DNA of 64,000 nucleotides. Source: Hyalangium versicolor (GTDB taxonomy: Bacteria > Myxococcota > Myxococcia > Myxococcales > Myxococcaceae). Below the pieces are notes generated by a model, which saw only the letters and a program-made list of their open reading frames with translations, ran no database searches and had not been told where the DNA came from. Shown piece by piece: positions 21,868 to 30,758 of this stretch. Position 1 is the stretch's first letter. Every line of letters starts with the position of its first letter. Location: assembly GCF_020103695.1 (NCBI RefSeq), contig NZ_JAHXBF010000006.1, forward strand, positions 124,001 through 188,000, written 5' to 3'. Both the position numbers and the translations under genes were made by a program.

Positions 21868-23746
21868 TGACGGGCACCACCTCGGTTGTCCACTGGGCGA
21901 TGTGGTTGGACGTGGAGATGTCCTGGATGGGCAGGACGAAGGCCGGGTAGCTCGGATCCTCTCCGCGCGCCACGGCGTCCGGATCCACGGCGGAGAGCCA
22001 CAGCAGGGTGCCACGCGGGTTCTCATCCCCACCGCCCGGCGGGTTGCGCAGCCCGAACTGGCGCGTGGACGAGAAGGTGAACCACAACAGCCGCGCGCTC
22101 GACGTCTTGTCCCGCTTGTAGACGAAGGGCGCCCACTTCGGGAACGAGTTGGTGAGCTGGCTCGTGCTGTCCCGCTTGCCCCGGGCGTTGGCGCGGGCCA
22201 TGTCGATGGGCGTGGCGCCCGCCTCAGCCTTCACCGCGAACAGCTTCGCGCTCGGGTCGCTGTCCGCGTTGCAGTTCTTCTCGAAGCTGGAGCCGCTCGT
22301 GGGGCAGGTGGACTCGTCGTACACCACGAAGCTGCCATCCGGGGAGAAGGCCGGGTAATAGCGATTGCGCCCGTCCTGCGGGGGCACCAGCGTCACCGGA
22401 GCCTCCCAGCCCGACTGTCCCAGCGTCGTCATCTGGATGGAGCCCTTGCCGAAGCGCTGGTTCGTCCCCTTCACGCCCATCCTCACGTAGGCGATGCGCT
22501 TGCTGTCCGGCGCGAAGTCCGGGTGGTTGGCCGGGCTGGTGCTGCTGCCCGTGCCGGTGAGGCTCGCCTTCTTCTTCCCGGTGGTGCCGTCGAAGAGCAT
22601 GAGGTTGAAGTCGGTGGCCCCGCTGTCCGCGTACACCCCCGCGTACTGCGAGCCATCCGGATCCCACGCCTCGAAGATGCTCTTGTCCGGAGAGCTGCTG
22701 CTCGTGCCGAAGGGCGCCATCAGCTCCTTGCGGCCCACGTCCAGCAGCACGAGCCGGCCGTCATTCTGCCCATTTGCCTCCGCGACGATCTTCTTTCCAT
22801 CCCGAGACAGCGCGTGGCAGCCGATGCAGTTGGTGCCGACCAGCTCGGGGCCGACGTACTTCTCGCTCGTGGCGCGCGTCCAGCTGGTGAAGTCGTAGCG
22901 CATGATGGCGGTGGCGCCCGAGGTGGTCCAATAGTACAGGCCGCCCGTCAGGTCCTCCGCGGAGAAGCTCAGCTTCAGCGTGTCGGCCGTGCCCACCGCC
23001 GAGCCGGTGTCATCCGTGCCGCGCAGGGTGATGGTGAGGGGCTCGCCGCCGCGGTTGGTCTCCGCGAGCCACGCCCAGGTGGTGCGCTCCGGTTGATAGA
23101 TGCAGCCGCCGTTCAGCGGGTTGGGGCAGCGCAGGTACACGGTGACGTCCGTCACGCTGTTGCGGAAGGACAGCTCGAACAGCGTGTTGCCGGTTCCCGG
23201 CAGGAAGTGCACCTCCTGGCCCCGCATGTTGGGAGGCATCATCACGCCATCGTTGGGGTAGACGAGGTCCGGCTTGCGCGAATCGCTCGCCGGGCCGTTG
23301 AAGCGCGCCGCGGCGTCGTCCGGCACGTTGTTGGAGGCCGGGTCCTTCACGGCCGCGCGGACCTTGATGCTCAGGCCGGTGCTGACGCTCAGGGCATCCA
23401 CCTTGGCCGTCACCGTCGTCGTGCCGCCCTGGTTCAGCACGCTGTGGAAGGTGGCGGCCTGGAAGCCGCCGAGGAACGGGTTGTCCACGGACAGGGTGGC
23501 CTTGCCGGTGATATCGCGCTGGCCCTTCTCGAAGGTGCCGATGACCTTGTAGACGAGCTCACTCGGCGTCTTGCCGGCCTGCACCTCCAGGACGGCGTCC
23601 GCGGGTTCGATGGAGAGGGACTTCAGCCCGTCGATCGAGTTCGGATCCGTGTCCGTGCCGTCGGAGTCATCCCCCGAGCAGGCATACAGAGAGACTCCGA
23701 GCAGGGCCGCGAGCAGTGTGATGGGGATCAATCTCATGCGGCGCAT
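21860..23746 (-). CDS. TolB-like beta-propeller lipoprotein with a haem-c motif
   Basis: A 628-aa lipoprotein (MRRMRLIPITLLAALLGVSL then lipobox YAC). An immunoglobulin-like or bacterial-Ig-type segment follows (LSIEPADAVLEVQAGK ... ISVSTG-like strands), then a propeller with PD40-type repeats: HPDFAPDSKRIAYVRMG, YYPAFSPDGSFVVYDES, FPKWAPFVYKRD. Between them sits NCIGCHALSRDGKKI, a single CxxCH (Cys307, Cys310, His311) as used to bind haem c. Location is the cell envelope. Role unknown; similar myxobacterial proteins are annotated only as TolB-like. It is convergent with, and overlaps by 8 bp, the TopIII-RecQ gene. Confidence 0.8.
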
Positions 23747-23791
23747 TGTTCCGCATCGCTCCAGGAAGCGAAACCTCCCACGCTCGAATGA

Positions 23792-25243
23792 TCAGAGATA
23801 GGGCGACAGCAGCCGGGCGAGCCCGTCCCTCAGGCGGATGGGCAGCGAGCGCCGCTCCACCTCCTCCAGCGTGAGCGGCCGCGCGCGAGAGAGCCGCTCG
23901 TCCACCACCGTCTCCAACCTGCGAGCCAGTTCCGCGTCGTAGCACTCCACATCGAACTCGAAGTTGAGCCGCAGCGAGCGCGGATCCCAGTTCGCCGAGC
24001 CGATCAGCGACCACATGCCATCCACCACCATGAGCTTGGCGTGATCGAACGGTGGCGCGGTGAGGAAGACGCGGCACCCGGGCTTCATCACCTGCCACAG
24101 TTGCGCCATGCTGGCCCACTGCACGAAGGGCAGGTTGCCGCGCTCGGGCAGCAGCAGGTCCACCCTCACCCCGCGCAGCGCCGCCACGTTGAGCGCGGTG
24201 ATCAACCCCTGATCCGGCAGGAAGTAGGGCGTGATGATGCGCACCGAGTCCCGCGCCGAGGCCAGCGCGCCCAGCAGCGTCCAGCGGACGTTCTCGAAGT
24301 CCTCGTCCGGCCCGTCGGGGATGCCGCGTGCCATCACCGGGCCAGCTGGCCCCAGCGGAGGGAACCACGCCTCTCCGGACAGCCGCTCGCCCGTGGTGAA
24401 GGCCCAGTCCTCCGCGAACGTCTCCTGCAAGTGTCCCACCACCGGGCCCTCGAGCCGGAAGTGCAGATCCCTCGCGGCGTCCTCGCCCGGCAGGAAGTGC
24501 GCGCGGATGTTCATGCCTCCGGTGAAGCCCACCCGCCCGTCCACCACCATCACCTTGCGGTGGTTGCGCAGGTTCATGAAGGGGAGCCGCTTGGGCATGA
24601 GCGTGGGCAGGAAGCGCGCGGCCCGCACGCCCGCGCGCCGCAGCCTTCGGGTGATGGGCGGCCACGTGTAGCGGCTGCCCAGCGCATCCACCAGCACCCG
24701 CACCTCCACCCCGCGCTTCACCGCCTCGCTCAGCGCCTCCACGAAGCGCCGGCCCGCCATGTCATTGTCGAAGATGTAGCTGCACAGCGAGAGGGACACG
24801 CGCGCGCTGGCGATGGCCTCCAACATGGCAGGGTAGGCGTTCGTCCGGGACTCGAGCACGGTGACGCGGTTGCCCGGCAGCAGCGGCCGATGCACCACCG
24901 CGTCCACCACCCGGGCCAGCGAGGCCAGGTGTGCCCCCGAGGGCAGGGCCTCGGCCAGCGCCTGGGCTGTGAGCGGCACCATGCTTGGGGCGGGCTGGAA
25001 GCGTCCATGCTTCTGCCGCGACGTCAGCGAGCGCGCCCGGCGGCGGATCCGGTTGATGCCCAAGAGCAGGTACAGCACCGCGCCCAGCACCGGCACCAGC
25101 CAGATGAGCCCCACCCAGCTCACCGCCGCGCGCACGTCCCGCTTGCGCAGCACCGCGTGCCCGGAGGCCAGCACGCTCACGAGCACCGTGAGCACCGCCA
25201 CCACGTGCGGTCCCACCTCTCTCACCCGTTGGAGCACGTCCAT
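23792..25243 (-). CDS. cls: Cardiolipin synthase (phospholipase D family)
   Basis: Membrane enzyme that joins phosphatidylglycerols to make cardiolipin. With ATG 25243 it is 483 aa, the normal length: two N-terminal helices (VGPHVVAVLTVLVSVLASGH and VSWVGLIWLVPVLGAVLYLL), then two HKD half-sites, NHRKVMVVDGRVGFTGGMN (His228, Lys230) and DHAKLMVVDGMWSLIGSANW (His401, Lys403). The open frame reaches a GTG at 25357, but the extra residues would precede the first membrane helix and look non-coding. Ends 45 bp before the start of the TolB-like lipoprotein gene, same strand, so it may be the upstream gene of that unit. Confidence 0.92.
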   Translation of the reverse strand: MDVLQRVREVGPHVVAVLTVLVSVLASGHAVLRKRDVRAAVSWVGLIWLVPVLGAVLYLLLGINRIRRRARSLTSRQKHGRFQPAPSMVPLTAQALAEALPSGAHLASLARVVDAVVHRPLLPGNRVTVLESRTNAYPAMLEAIASARVSLSLCSYIFDNDMAGRRFVEALSEAVKRGVEVRVLVDALGSRYTWPPITRRLRRAGVRAARFLPTLMPKRLPFMNLRNHRKVMVVDGRVGFTGGMNIRAHFLPGEDAARDLHFRLEGPVVGHLQETFAEDWAFTTGERLSGEAWFPPLGPAGPVMARGIPDGPDEDFENVRWTLLGALASARDSVRIITPYFLPDQGLITALNVAALRGVRVDLLLPERGNLPFVQWASMAQLWQVMKPGCRVFLTAPPFDHAKLMVVDGMWSLIGSANWDPRSLRLNFEFDVECYDAELARRLETVVDERLSRARPLTLEEVERRSLPIRLRDGLARLLSPYL

Positions 25244-25587
25244 GGCAGGGCAATATGGGGCGGCCTCCCCGGGCCCGCCGGGCCAGTCGCTCGGGTGACT
25301 GAAAACAGGACATTCCTGTTCCAAATCAGGACGGCCACGAATCTGTGAAAGATTCACCGTAAATCCAGTGATTTGGCGGACGCTATGTCAAAGGGCTTGG
25401 CAATTTCAGCAGGGGTGCGTGGAGCCTGAGCGCTCCGGGCTTGTCATGCCCTCCCGGGTAAACATTGATTTTTCGTTAGTCGAGGCTCCTGGCCTGAGAG
25501 TTGCTCATGGGACAGCGCGCGCCGGACGCGGCTGAAGGTGTCCCGGGCGTCCGGCGCAATCCCCCGATGTGTTCCCAAGGAAGACCG
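25244..25587. other. Divergent intergenic region, cls / M57-like protease
   Basis: 344 bp with no convincing ORF. It contains the palindrome at 25304-25320 and a moderately AT-rich stretch at 25340-25480 likely to hold promoters for both flanking genes. Confidence 0.4.
25304..25320. promoter_or_regulatory. 17-bp palindrome upstream of cls
   Basis: AACAGGA-CAT-TCCTGTT is a perfect 7-bp inverted repeat with a 3-bp centre, 61 bp upstream of the cls start codon. It has the form of a dimeric repressor site; the cognate regulator is not known. Confidence 0.35.
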
Positions 25588-26400
25588 ATGCTCAAGTTCC
25601 GTTCCGTTGCGATGGTTGCGGGTGTGGCGCTTCTCGGCGTGGCTTGCGGCTCCCAGGAGGAGATGCCGCAGGAGCAGGCGCCGATGTCGTTCGAGGAGTT
25701 CAAGGCCTCGCTGACCCAGGAGAACTTCCCGGACGGCAAGTACATCTTCGATCACGACATCGCCCTCGAGGAGAGCGAGCTGCAGTCGTACTACGACAAC
25801 AACGTGGCGCCGGGCGTCGGCGCGCACTCCGGCTCGCTGGCTGTCTACTATGTGGGCGGTGACATCAAGTGGAGCTCCACCGCGGCGCGCAACATCACCT
25901 ACTGTGTGAGCAGCAGCAGCTTCGGCTCGCGCTACAACACGGTGGTGACGGCGATGAACAGCGCCACCGCGGCCTGGGAGGCCACGGCCAACGTCAACTT
26001 CGTTCACTCCAGCACCTACGACAGCAACTGCACCGCGAGCCAGACGGGCGTCGTGTTCGACGTGCGCCAGGTCAGCGGCCAGGGCTATCTGGCCCGCGCG
26101 TTCTTCCCGAACTCCAGCCGTTCGGCCCGCAACGTCCTCATCGACTCCAGCTCGTTCGGCAGCATCTCGCCCTACACGCTGGCCGGCATCCTGCGCCACG
26201 AGCTGGGCCACACCATCGGCTTCCGCCACGAGCACACCCGCCTGAGCAGCACCGGCTGCTACGAGGACGCCCAGTGGCGCGCGCTGACCTCCTACGACGC
26301 GAAGTCCGTGATGCACTACCCCCAGTGCGCCGGCACCAACACGGGCGACCTCGTGCTGACGAGCCTCGACAAGAGCGGCGCCCGCTCGTTGTACCCGTAA
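25588..26400 (+). CDS. M57/astacin-like metzincin protease, lipoprotein
   Basis: A 270-aa secreted zinc protease. Leader MLKFRSVAMVAGVALLGVAC ends in a lipobox. The zinc site is HELGHTIGFRHEH (His204, Glu205, His208, His214), followed by a Met-turn at Met242 in KSVMHYPQC, which places it in the metzincin clan; the sequence is closest to the M57 (HEIGH) type common in myxobacteria. The prodomain is short. Start ATG 25588 has AAGGAAG ahead; the frame opens 29 codons earlier without a signal peptide. Likely role in extracellular protein degradation. Cys in ITYCVSS and DSNCTAS may form a disulfide. Confidence 0.85.
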   Translation: MLKFRSVAMVAGVALLGVACGSQEEMPQEQAPMSFEEFKASLTQENFPDGKYIFDHDIALEESELQSYYDNNVAPGVGAHSGSLAVYYVGGDIKWSSTAARNITYCVSSSSFGSRYNTVVTAMNSATAAWEATANVNFVHSSTYDSNCTASQTGVVFDVRQVSGQGYLARAFFPNSSRSARNVLIDSSSFGSISPYTLAGILRHELGHTIGFRHEHTRLSSTGCYEDAQWRALTSYDAKSVMHYPQCAGTNTGDLVLTSLDKSGARSLYP

Positions 26401-26420
26401 GCGCTCTTCCCGCTTCTACA

Positions 26421-26443
26421 CGGGCCGCATGATTCGCGGCCCG
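26421..26443 (+). terminator. Hairpin just downstream of the protease gene
   Basis: CGGGCCGC and GCGGCCCG form a perfect 8-bp stem with a 7-nt loop, 20 bp after the stop codon. No T-run follows, so termination would need another factor; it may instead protect the mRNA end. Confidence 0.4.
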
Positions 26444-26587
26444 CTGCGAGGGCCGGTGTCGCACTCCTGACACGAGGAGGGCGGTGCCGGCCCTTGTCGT
26501 TTTCCACACACACGCCCAGCCCGCGCTCGCGGTGTGGCCGATTCGGGAGGGCTTGGGTCAAACAAGCAGTGGTGGGGGGGAACCACA

Positions 26588-26615
26588 GGGGCGAGCTCCT
26601 TTGGGGGCTCGCCCC
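26588..26615. terminator. Second hairpin between convergent genes
   Basis: GGGGCGAGC / GCTCGCCCC, a 9-bp perfect stem with a 10-nt loop, 18 bp beyond the stop of the minus-strand DUF5335 gene. No clear T-run on either strand; position suits a shared convergent terminator. Confidence 0.35.
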
Positions 26616-26633
26616 TCGCAGTCTCCCCTCCCG

Positions 26634-27017
26634 TCAGGGGGAGGGCTGGGAGCCCGAGAGCTCGTCGATGGCCTGGGAGGGCTCGAAGAAGATGAGCGTC
26701 TTGGTGTGCTCTTCGTCTTCGATGTCCAGGCACTCCAACTCGCCGCTCTCGCCTTCGTCCGCGTAGATGTGGTTGGGGCTGAAGATGCGGTGGGTGATCT
26801 CCTCCCCGGGACGGCCCACGGTGATTTCAATCGCTCCCTGGTCGCTGCCCTTCTCCACGAAGGAGATGTCGATGAGGGGCAGGCGCTGGGCCAGCGGCTG
26901 CTCTCCTATCTCCGGGCTGGAAGCCTCGATACGGACTCCCTGCGCGCGGGTGATGCTGCTCAACAGGGTCAGGTAGTCAGACCAGACCTCGCGAGGAATT
27001 TCTCGAGTGTGGTGCAT
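26634..27017 (-). CDS. DUF5335 family protein
   Basis: A 127-aa acidic soluble protein. It opens TREIPREVWSDYLTLLSSIT and continues with PLAQRLPLIDISFVEKGSD, GAIEITVGRPGEEITHRIFS, PNHIYADEGESGELECLDIE and a final EEHTKTLIFFE strand, which fits the DUF5335 pattern (IPR-x-W start, H-x-I near the middle, LxIE near the end). No enzymatic motif and no known function. It has no obvious partner: the next minus-strand gene upstream ends 156 bp away. Confidence 0.8.
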   Translation of the reverse strand: MHHTREIPREVWSDYLTLLSSITRAQGVRIEASSPEIGEQPLAQRLPLIDISFVEKGSDQGAIEITVGRPGEEITHRIFSPNHIYADEGESGELECLDIEDEEHTKTLIFFEPSQAIDELSGSQPSP

Positions 27018-27173
27018 GGCGGCCTCCGGCGTCTCCCACTCAGCGTAAGGACGGCGTGGGCACGAGGCCGTCCGCGAAGGCCCCTCGGCCGCTCATCGAG
27101 AGGAGCGCCGATGGCCTGTTCCGCTGGCTGCTCTGGGAGGCGAGCCGAGTGGCCAGTCCTCCGCCTGGGCGCG

Positions 27174-27911
27174 TCACAGCACGCGAGCGGCGCGGGCCTC
27201 CTCCAGGGTGTACTCCCGCCCGGCGGTGGTGGAGGGGCCCGTCTTCTGGATGAGCCACGCGCTGAGGCCCGGCGGCATGTAGAAGTCCTCCTCGAAGGAG
27301 GACAGACCCAGGTGGAGCAGGTAGTCCTTGAGCATCTCAAAGGTGAAGCGGTCCCTCACCCGGCGCGCCTGGTACTGCTCCACCTGCTCGAAGGGGAAGG
27401 GCTCGCCGGAGTGGCCGAAGGTCCATCGTCCTCCATCGTTCGCCGCATAGATGGAGCGTACATAGTTGAGGCTCTTCCCCGGCTGCTGCGGGCCGAACAC
27501 ATCCAGCATCACCGAGCCATAGCGGCCTCGGTCCCCGCGCAGCGTGTGGGGCACGGCGACTACCCGCAGGCACCGGATGCTCAGCTTCCGGGCCATGACG
27601 CTCATGGGGCTGGCGGCATCCGTTCCAGTCCACTGGTTCTCGACGTAGGCAGCCCAGGTGCTGCGCGTCGGGATGAACAGGTATCGCTGGTTCTCCCCGC
27701 CACTCAGGGGCAGCAGGCGGGAGAGGACTTGCTCCAAGGTGCCCGAGATGGGGAGCAGCTCAATGGTGAAGTCACGGGACGTGACCAGTCCTCGCTGCCA
27801 CGTGGCGAAGGTTTGCGCCGCCTGCTCTGCCCCCACTTCCAGAAAGCCTATCTCTTCGGTGACAGGCGCCCAGCGGTCCTCCAGCAGTAGCCCCTTCATC
27901 TCTTGCATCAT
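27174..27911 (-). CDS. Immunity-like protein of unknown family, 245 aa
   Basis: Not assigned to a named family with certainty. Soluble, mixed alpha/beta. Recognisable features are SGGENQRYLFIPTRSTWAAY, YGSVMLDVFGP and a terminal block WTFGHSGEPFPFEQVEQYQA, RVRDRFTFEMLKDYLLHLGL, FEEDFYMPPG. The pattern of aromatic-rich strands followed by a RDRFT helix and FxxDFY is the style of polymorphic-toxin immunity proteins, which is an inference. Two ATGs (27911 and 27908) are adjacent; the first overlaps, as TAATG, the stop codon of a frameshifted remnant of a secreted gene upstream. That coupling supports a former toxin/immunity pair. Confidence 0.65.
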   Translation of the reverse strand: MMQEMKGLLLEDRWAPVTEEIGFLEVGAEQAAQTFATWQRGLVTSRDFTIELLPISGTLEQVLSRLLPLSGGENQRYLFIPTRSTWAAYVENQWTGTDAASPMSVMARKLSIRCLRVVAVPHTLRGDRGRYGSVMLDVFGPQQPGKSLNYVRSIYAANDGGRWTFGHSGEPFPFEQVEQYQARRVRDRFTFEMLKDYLLHLGLSSFEEDFYMPPGLSAWLIQKTGPSTTAGREYTLEEARAARVL

Positions 27912-28134
27912 TAATGCACACCTTCTTGCTCAGGGATGATGAGCAGGATGACTTCGCTTTCCGGATCGTTGGCGGTGAGGCGTGACTGGTGAGCAGGGCC
28001 ACGGCCCGAAGTAGGCGCGTCGTACTCCACTCGGATACCACGGCCCGTACATGGCTCGTCTCGTCAGCGGCGTGCGCCCCAGGCGCGACGAGGACAGCCA
28101 TGACCAAGAGACTGACAGTCGCAGGGAACCGCAA
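27911..28134 (-). pseudogene. Frameshifted remnant of a secreted-protein gene
   Basis: Two pieces on the minus strand look protein-like but lie in different frames. From TTG 28134 (or ATG 28101) one frame gives a good signal peptide, RFPATVSLLVMAVLVAPGAH-A, then ADETSHVRAVV. From about 28030 the other frame reads EYDAPTSGRGPAHQSRLTAN then DPESEVILLIIPEQEGVH and ends in TAA sharing a base with the next ATG. A single shift of one base would join them into about 70 codons. It may be what remains of a toxin or secreted partner of the downstream immunity-like gene. No protein family recognised. Confidence 0.35.
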
Positions 28135-28327
28135 AGGCCGGCTCGCGCTCGGGCCGCTCAGAACCTCAACGCGCAGGCTCTACCCCCAGGCACCACAGGT
28201 CTCGTGGGCGGACCTGGCCGATAGCCAAGCCTCACATGCTGTTTCCGCAGGGCTCCAGAACGTCCCGGGTGAGCCTTTGTCCTCTGGCGTGGAACCTCGA
28301 GGCCAATCTGATAGGTTACCCCGCACG

Positions 28328-29245
28328 ATGCGGAACTTCCTACCCTCCCGGTTTGCCCTGCTCGCTGTTCTCGTTGCGTCCGTGGCGATGGCCCAGGACG
28401 ACCAGCCCCGTGCGCGGAGCCTCTACCTCTCCAGTGATCCGCGAGACAGGGTCCCACGGGTCTACGTCGGCGGACGTGTCGCTACCGTCCTCCGCTTCGA
28501 GCAGGCTGTCGATCCCGCGCGGACGAGCCTGCTGGGGTGGAAGGGCTGGTTCGAGCCGCTGCTGGCGGGCGGCAGCTCGGTCGTGCTGGTGCCGCTTCAG
28601 CGGATGACGCCCGAGGACCAGTTCCTCCTCCAAGTGACCTTGGCGGATGGAACGGAGCTGCCCTTCACCGTGACGGCGCGGGAGAGTGGGCGGGTCGATC
28701 AGCAGGTCAACGTGTTTCCCGACCGCGAGTCCCTGGATGCGCTGCGCTCTCGCGTTTCCGACGCTGAACGAAGGGAGCGACAGCTCCGGGAGGAGAACGA
28801 GCGCTACCATAAGGAAGAGGTCTCGGTGAATCATGCCCTCGCCCAGCTTCTGGCCAACGGCGGTCTCAAGTTGACCCCGTTTGATCAGGAGCAGAAGTGG
28901 GTGCTCAAAGGTGAGGGGGTAGAGGTGACGGTTCGGGTATTGACGAGCAAGACCGTGCAGAAAACGGCCGTCCTGTTCGCCGTCGTCAACCAGGACCCTT
29001 CGGAACTTTGGAAACTCGGGGAGGCCCGTTTGTCGACACTGGTCGGATGGGAACCGAGGCCGTTTGCTCTACGAGAGGAGAAGGCGGAGATCGCCCCGGG
29101 AGCATCCGGGCGGATTGCTATCGTGGCGGATGATAGCGTCTTCGATTCGAAACAAGGGCCCGAGAAACTTGCCCTCGAGCTCTTCCGCTCGGACGGAATG
29201 CAGCAGGTCCAGGTCGTCCTGGAACAGCAGATCACGCGGAGGTAG
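28328..29245 (+). CDS. DUF2381 family exported protein
   Basis: A 305-aa protein with a cleavable signal (MRNFLPSRFALLAVLVASVA then MAQ). Family features seen: RSLYLSSDPRDRVPRVYVGG near the start, ATVLRFEQAVDP, LLGWKGWFEPLLAGGSSVVL, the long coiled segment from about 135 to 165 (DAERRERQLREENERYHKEE) and the C-terminal half with LFAVVNQDPSELWKLGEARL and a final IAIVADDSVF strand. DUF2381 is largely confined to myxobacteria, where members often neighbour Ser/Thr kinases; here the partner is a small lipoprotein gene 11 bp downstream. Function unknown. Confidence 0.88.
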   Translation: MRNFLPSRFALLAVLVASVAMAQDDQPRARSLYLSSDPRDRVPRVYVGGRVATVLRFEQAVDPARTSLLGWKGWFEPLLAGGSSVVLVPLQRMTPEDQFLLQVTLADGTELPFTVTARESGRVDQQVNVFPDRESLDALRSRVSDAERRERQLREENERYHKEEVSVNHALAQLLANGGLKLTPFDQEQKWVLKGEGVEVTVRVLTSKTVQKTAVLFAVVNQDPSELWKLGEARLSTLVGWEPRPFALREEKAEIAPGASGRIAIVADDSVFDSKQGPEKLALELFRSDGMQQVQVVLEQQITRR

Positions 29246-29256
29246 ATCCTCCCTTC

Positions 29257-29751
29257 ATGACCCTGACTCGTGCTTTCCTCGCCTGCTCCATCCTCCTGCT
29301 CTTCACGCTACTCGGTTGCGCGACGACCCCAGGCGATGTCTCGCTTCGCCTGGACGGGAGCCCTGGGCCGGAGGACTGTCCAAAGGACGCGCTCCAGGCA
29401 ATGCGGATTTTGGGCCTGCACGTGGGGGATGGCGCGTGGGTTGAACTCGACATCAATCAAGACCATGTCAGCCCCATCACGCTCTATGAGGGGCCCATCG
29501 AGAGCATGTTGACCGAGGAACTCGGTCCGCTCGGCCGATCCACGAGGCTCTATGGGCGAGTCTGGACGGGTGGTCCGCAGGTCGTCGTCCGGTACTACGA
29601 AGCACACCCACCTCATCAGGAGAAGTTTCCCATCTGCGCCATGGCGCGACTCTCGAAGGGCCAACTGAGGAAACGCCCCGGGTCAAAACCCGGGACAGCC
29701 ATTGTCGAGTTCTCGAGTGCAGGGGTCGACGTCGTTGACTCGTTCCGGTGA
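29257..29751 (+). CDS. Small lipoprotein linked to DUF2381
   Basis: A 164-aa lipoprotein: MTLTRAFLACSILLLFTLLG then Cys of the lipobox. The mature part has CPKDALQAMRILGLHVGDGA, then strands (VELDINQDHVSPITLYEGPI, LYGRVWTGGPQVVVRYYE) and ends in VEFSSAGVDVVDSFR. Such lipoproteins often follow DUF2381 genes in myxobacteria; no activity known. A GGAGG site lies 14 bp before the ATG. A perfect 7-bp hairpin (CCCGGGT/ACCCGGG, loop CAAA, 29677-29694) lies inside the 3' coding end. Confidence 0.8.
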   Translation: MTLTRAFLACSILLLFTLLGCATTPGDVSLRLDGSPGPEDCPKDALQAMRILGLHVGDGAWVELDINQDHVSPITLYEGPIESMLTEELGPLGRSTRLYGRVWTGGPQVVVRYYEAHPPHQEKFPICAMARLSKGQLRKRPGSKPGTAIVEFSSAGVDVVDSFR

Positions 29752-29846
29752 GCTGTCCCTGCCCGGTCGGACTCGCCGGACTGATACCGCAGCACATTGC
29801 GTGGGCCCTGAGTAGTTGGCCCTTTTCAGGTATCCGCGAGTCGCCA

Positions 29847-30569
29847 TTGATCGAGACGTATTACGCTGGCTCTTATTGGCTCGCCCGTCCTGAGTCTGCC
29901 GAGGCTTGCGCACGGCGCGCTGCGCGCTTCTTCCACCTCCTGGGGCGCTGCGACCCGGCGTGGACTCGCTGGTATGAGCCGGCGGACTCCTTCGAAGAGG
30001 CACGAGAACTCCAGTTCGCTACAGACGCGGCGAGCTTCCAGAAGCTGTTCGCGCGGAAGGAAAACCAGATCGGTGACAGCTTCTCATTCAACCTGTGGAC
30101 GGGTGACGACCTGGACGAAACGTCCGGCGTTGACGGGAGGTGCGGCTCAGCGCACCTCAGGGTTTCCTCAGCCTGCGTACTCAGGCCCTACGCGGAGGGG
30201 CCGATCAGCGAACGGATGCTGACCGCTCCCGTGATGACCGAGGTGCTGCGCGCCATGGCCCTGGCCTGGGACCCGGAGTGGGGAGTGGTCGCATCACACC
30301 AATACGATGACCTCATATCGGAGAAGGTCATGCCCGCCGGCGCCTCGGTAGGCTGGGTAATGTACTTCTCGCGGCTGCGCGGCGCAGTGCCCCCTCTGCC
30401 CGCTCCTGTGCATATCGAGTCTGTGGAGGACAAGGGCACCCTGGTCATCCTCACCCCCGAGCGGTTCACCGCGTCCAGCCCAGAGCACGTCGCGCTGGCT
30501 GCTCGCATCCACGAGCTGCTGGATCGGGCTGGGCTGTTGCGGCCATTGCAGCCGTGGCCGGCAGGTTGA
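29847..30569 (+). CDS. Immunity 52 family protein (orphan)
   Basis: Predicted immunity protein for a nuclease toxin. The start IETYYAGSYWLARPESAEAC followed by ARRAARFFHLLGRCDPAWTR and WYEPADSF is the Imm52 signature; later elements include FNLWTGDDLDE, SVGWVMYFSRL and a C-terminal RIHELLDRAGLL helix. Imm52 members usually sit next to a Tox-REase-type toxin, but none is adjacent. Start: a GTG at 29748 overlaps the previous stop, yet its extra 33 codons use rare codons and do not look coding; TTG 29847 gives the usual MIETYY start and 240 aa. Start choice is uncertain. Confidence 0.85.
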   Translation: MIETYYAGSYWLARPESAEACARRAARFFHLLGRCDPAWTRWYEPADSFEEARELQFATDAASFQKLFARKENQIGDSFSFNLWTGDDLDETSGVDGRCGSAHLRVSSACVLRPYAEGPISERMLTAPVMTEVLRAMALAWDPEWGVVASHQYDDLISEKVMPAGASVGWVMYFSRLRGAVPPLPAPVHIESVEDKGTLVILTPERFTASSPEHVALAARIHELLDRAGLLRPLQPWPAG

Positions 30570-30758
30570 CTGTGTGACCGTTTCGAGACCTGTGAAGGCA
30601 GTGGGCCATGCCTGGAACCGCAGCACCGCGCCCCTCTCCTTGAAGGAAAAGCCCTTTACTGCCTTGCAGGTCGCGCCTACCAGTGAACACCCAGGCTCGG
30701 AGCCAGCTCGAGTAGGCGTGGACAGTACTCCTCGGAAAGAGAGACGAGCATTAAAGAG

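Noticed and set aside
25398..25412. TTGGCAATTTCAGCA as a sigma-54 promoter
   Set aside because: The GG-to-GC spacing is two bases too short for the -24/-12 geometry.
29677..29694. Perfect CCCGGGT/ACCCGGG hairpin
   Set aside because: It lies inside the coding sequence of the small lipoprotein, has no T-run and is more likely a codon-level coincidence.
29748..29846. GTG 29748 as the start of the Imm52 gene
   Set aside because: The extra 33 codons do not look coding and the family begins at about MIETYY; TTG 29847 was preferred, though GTG cannot be excluded.
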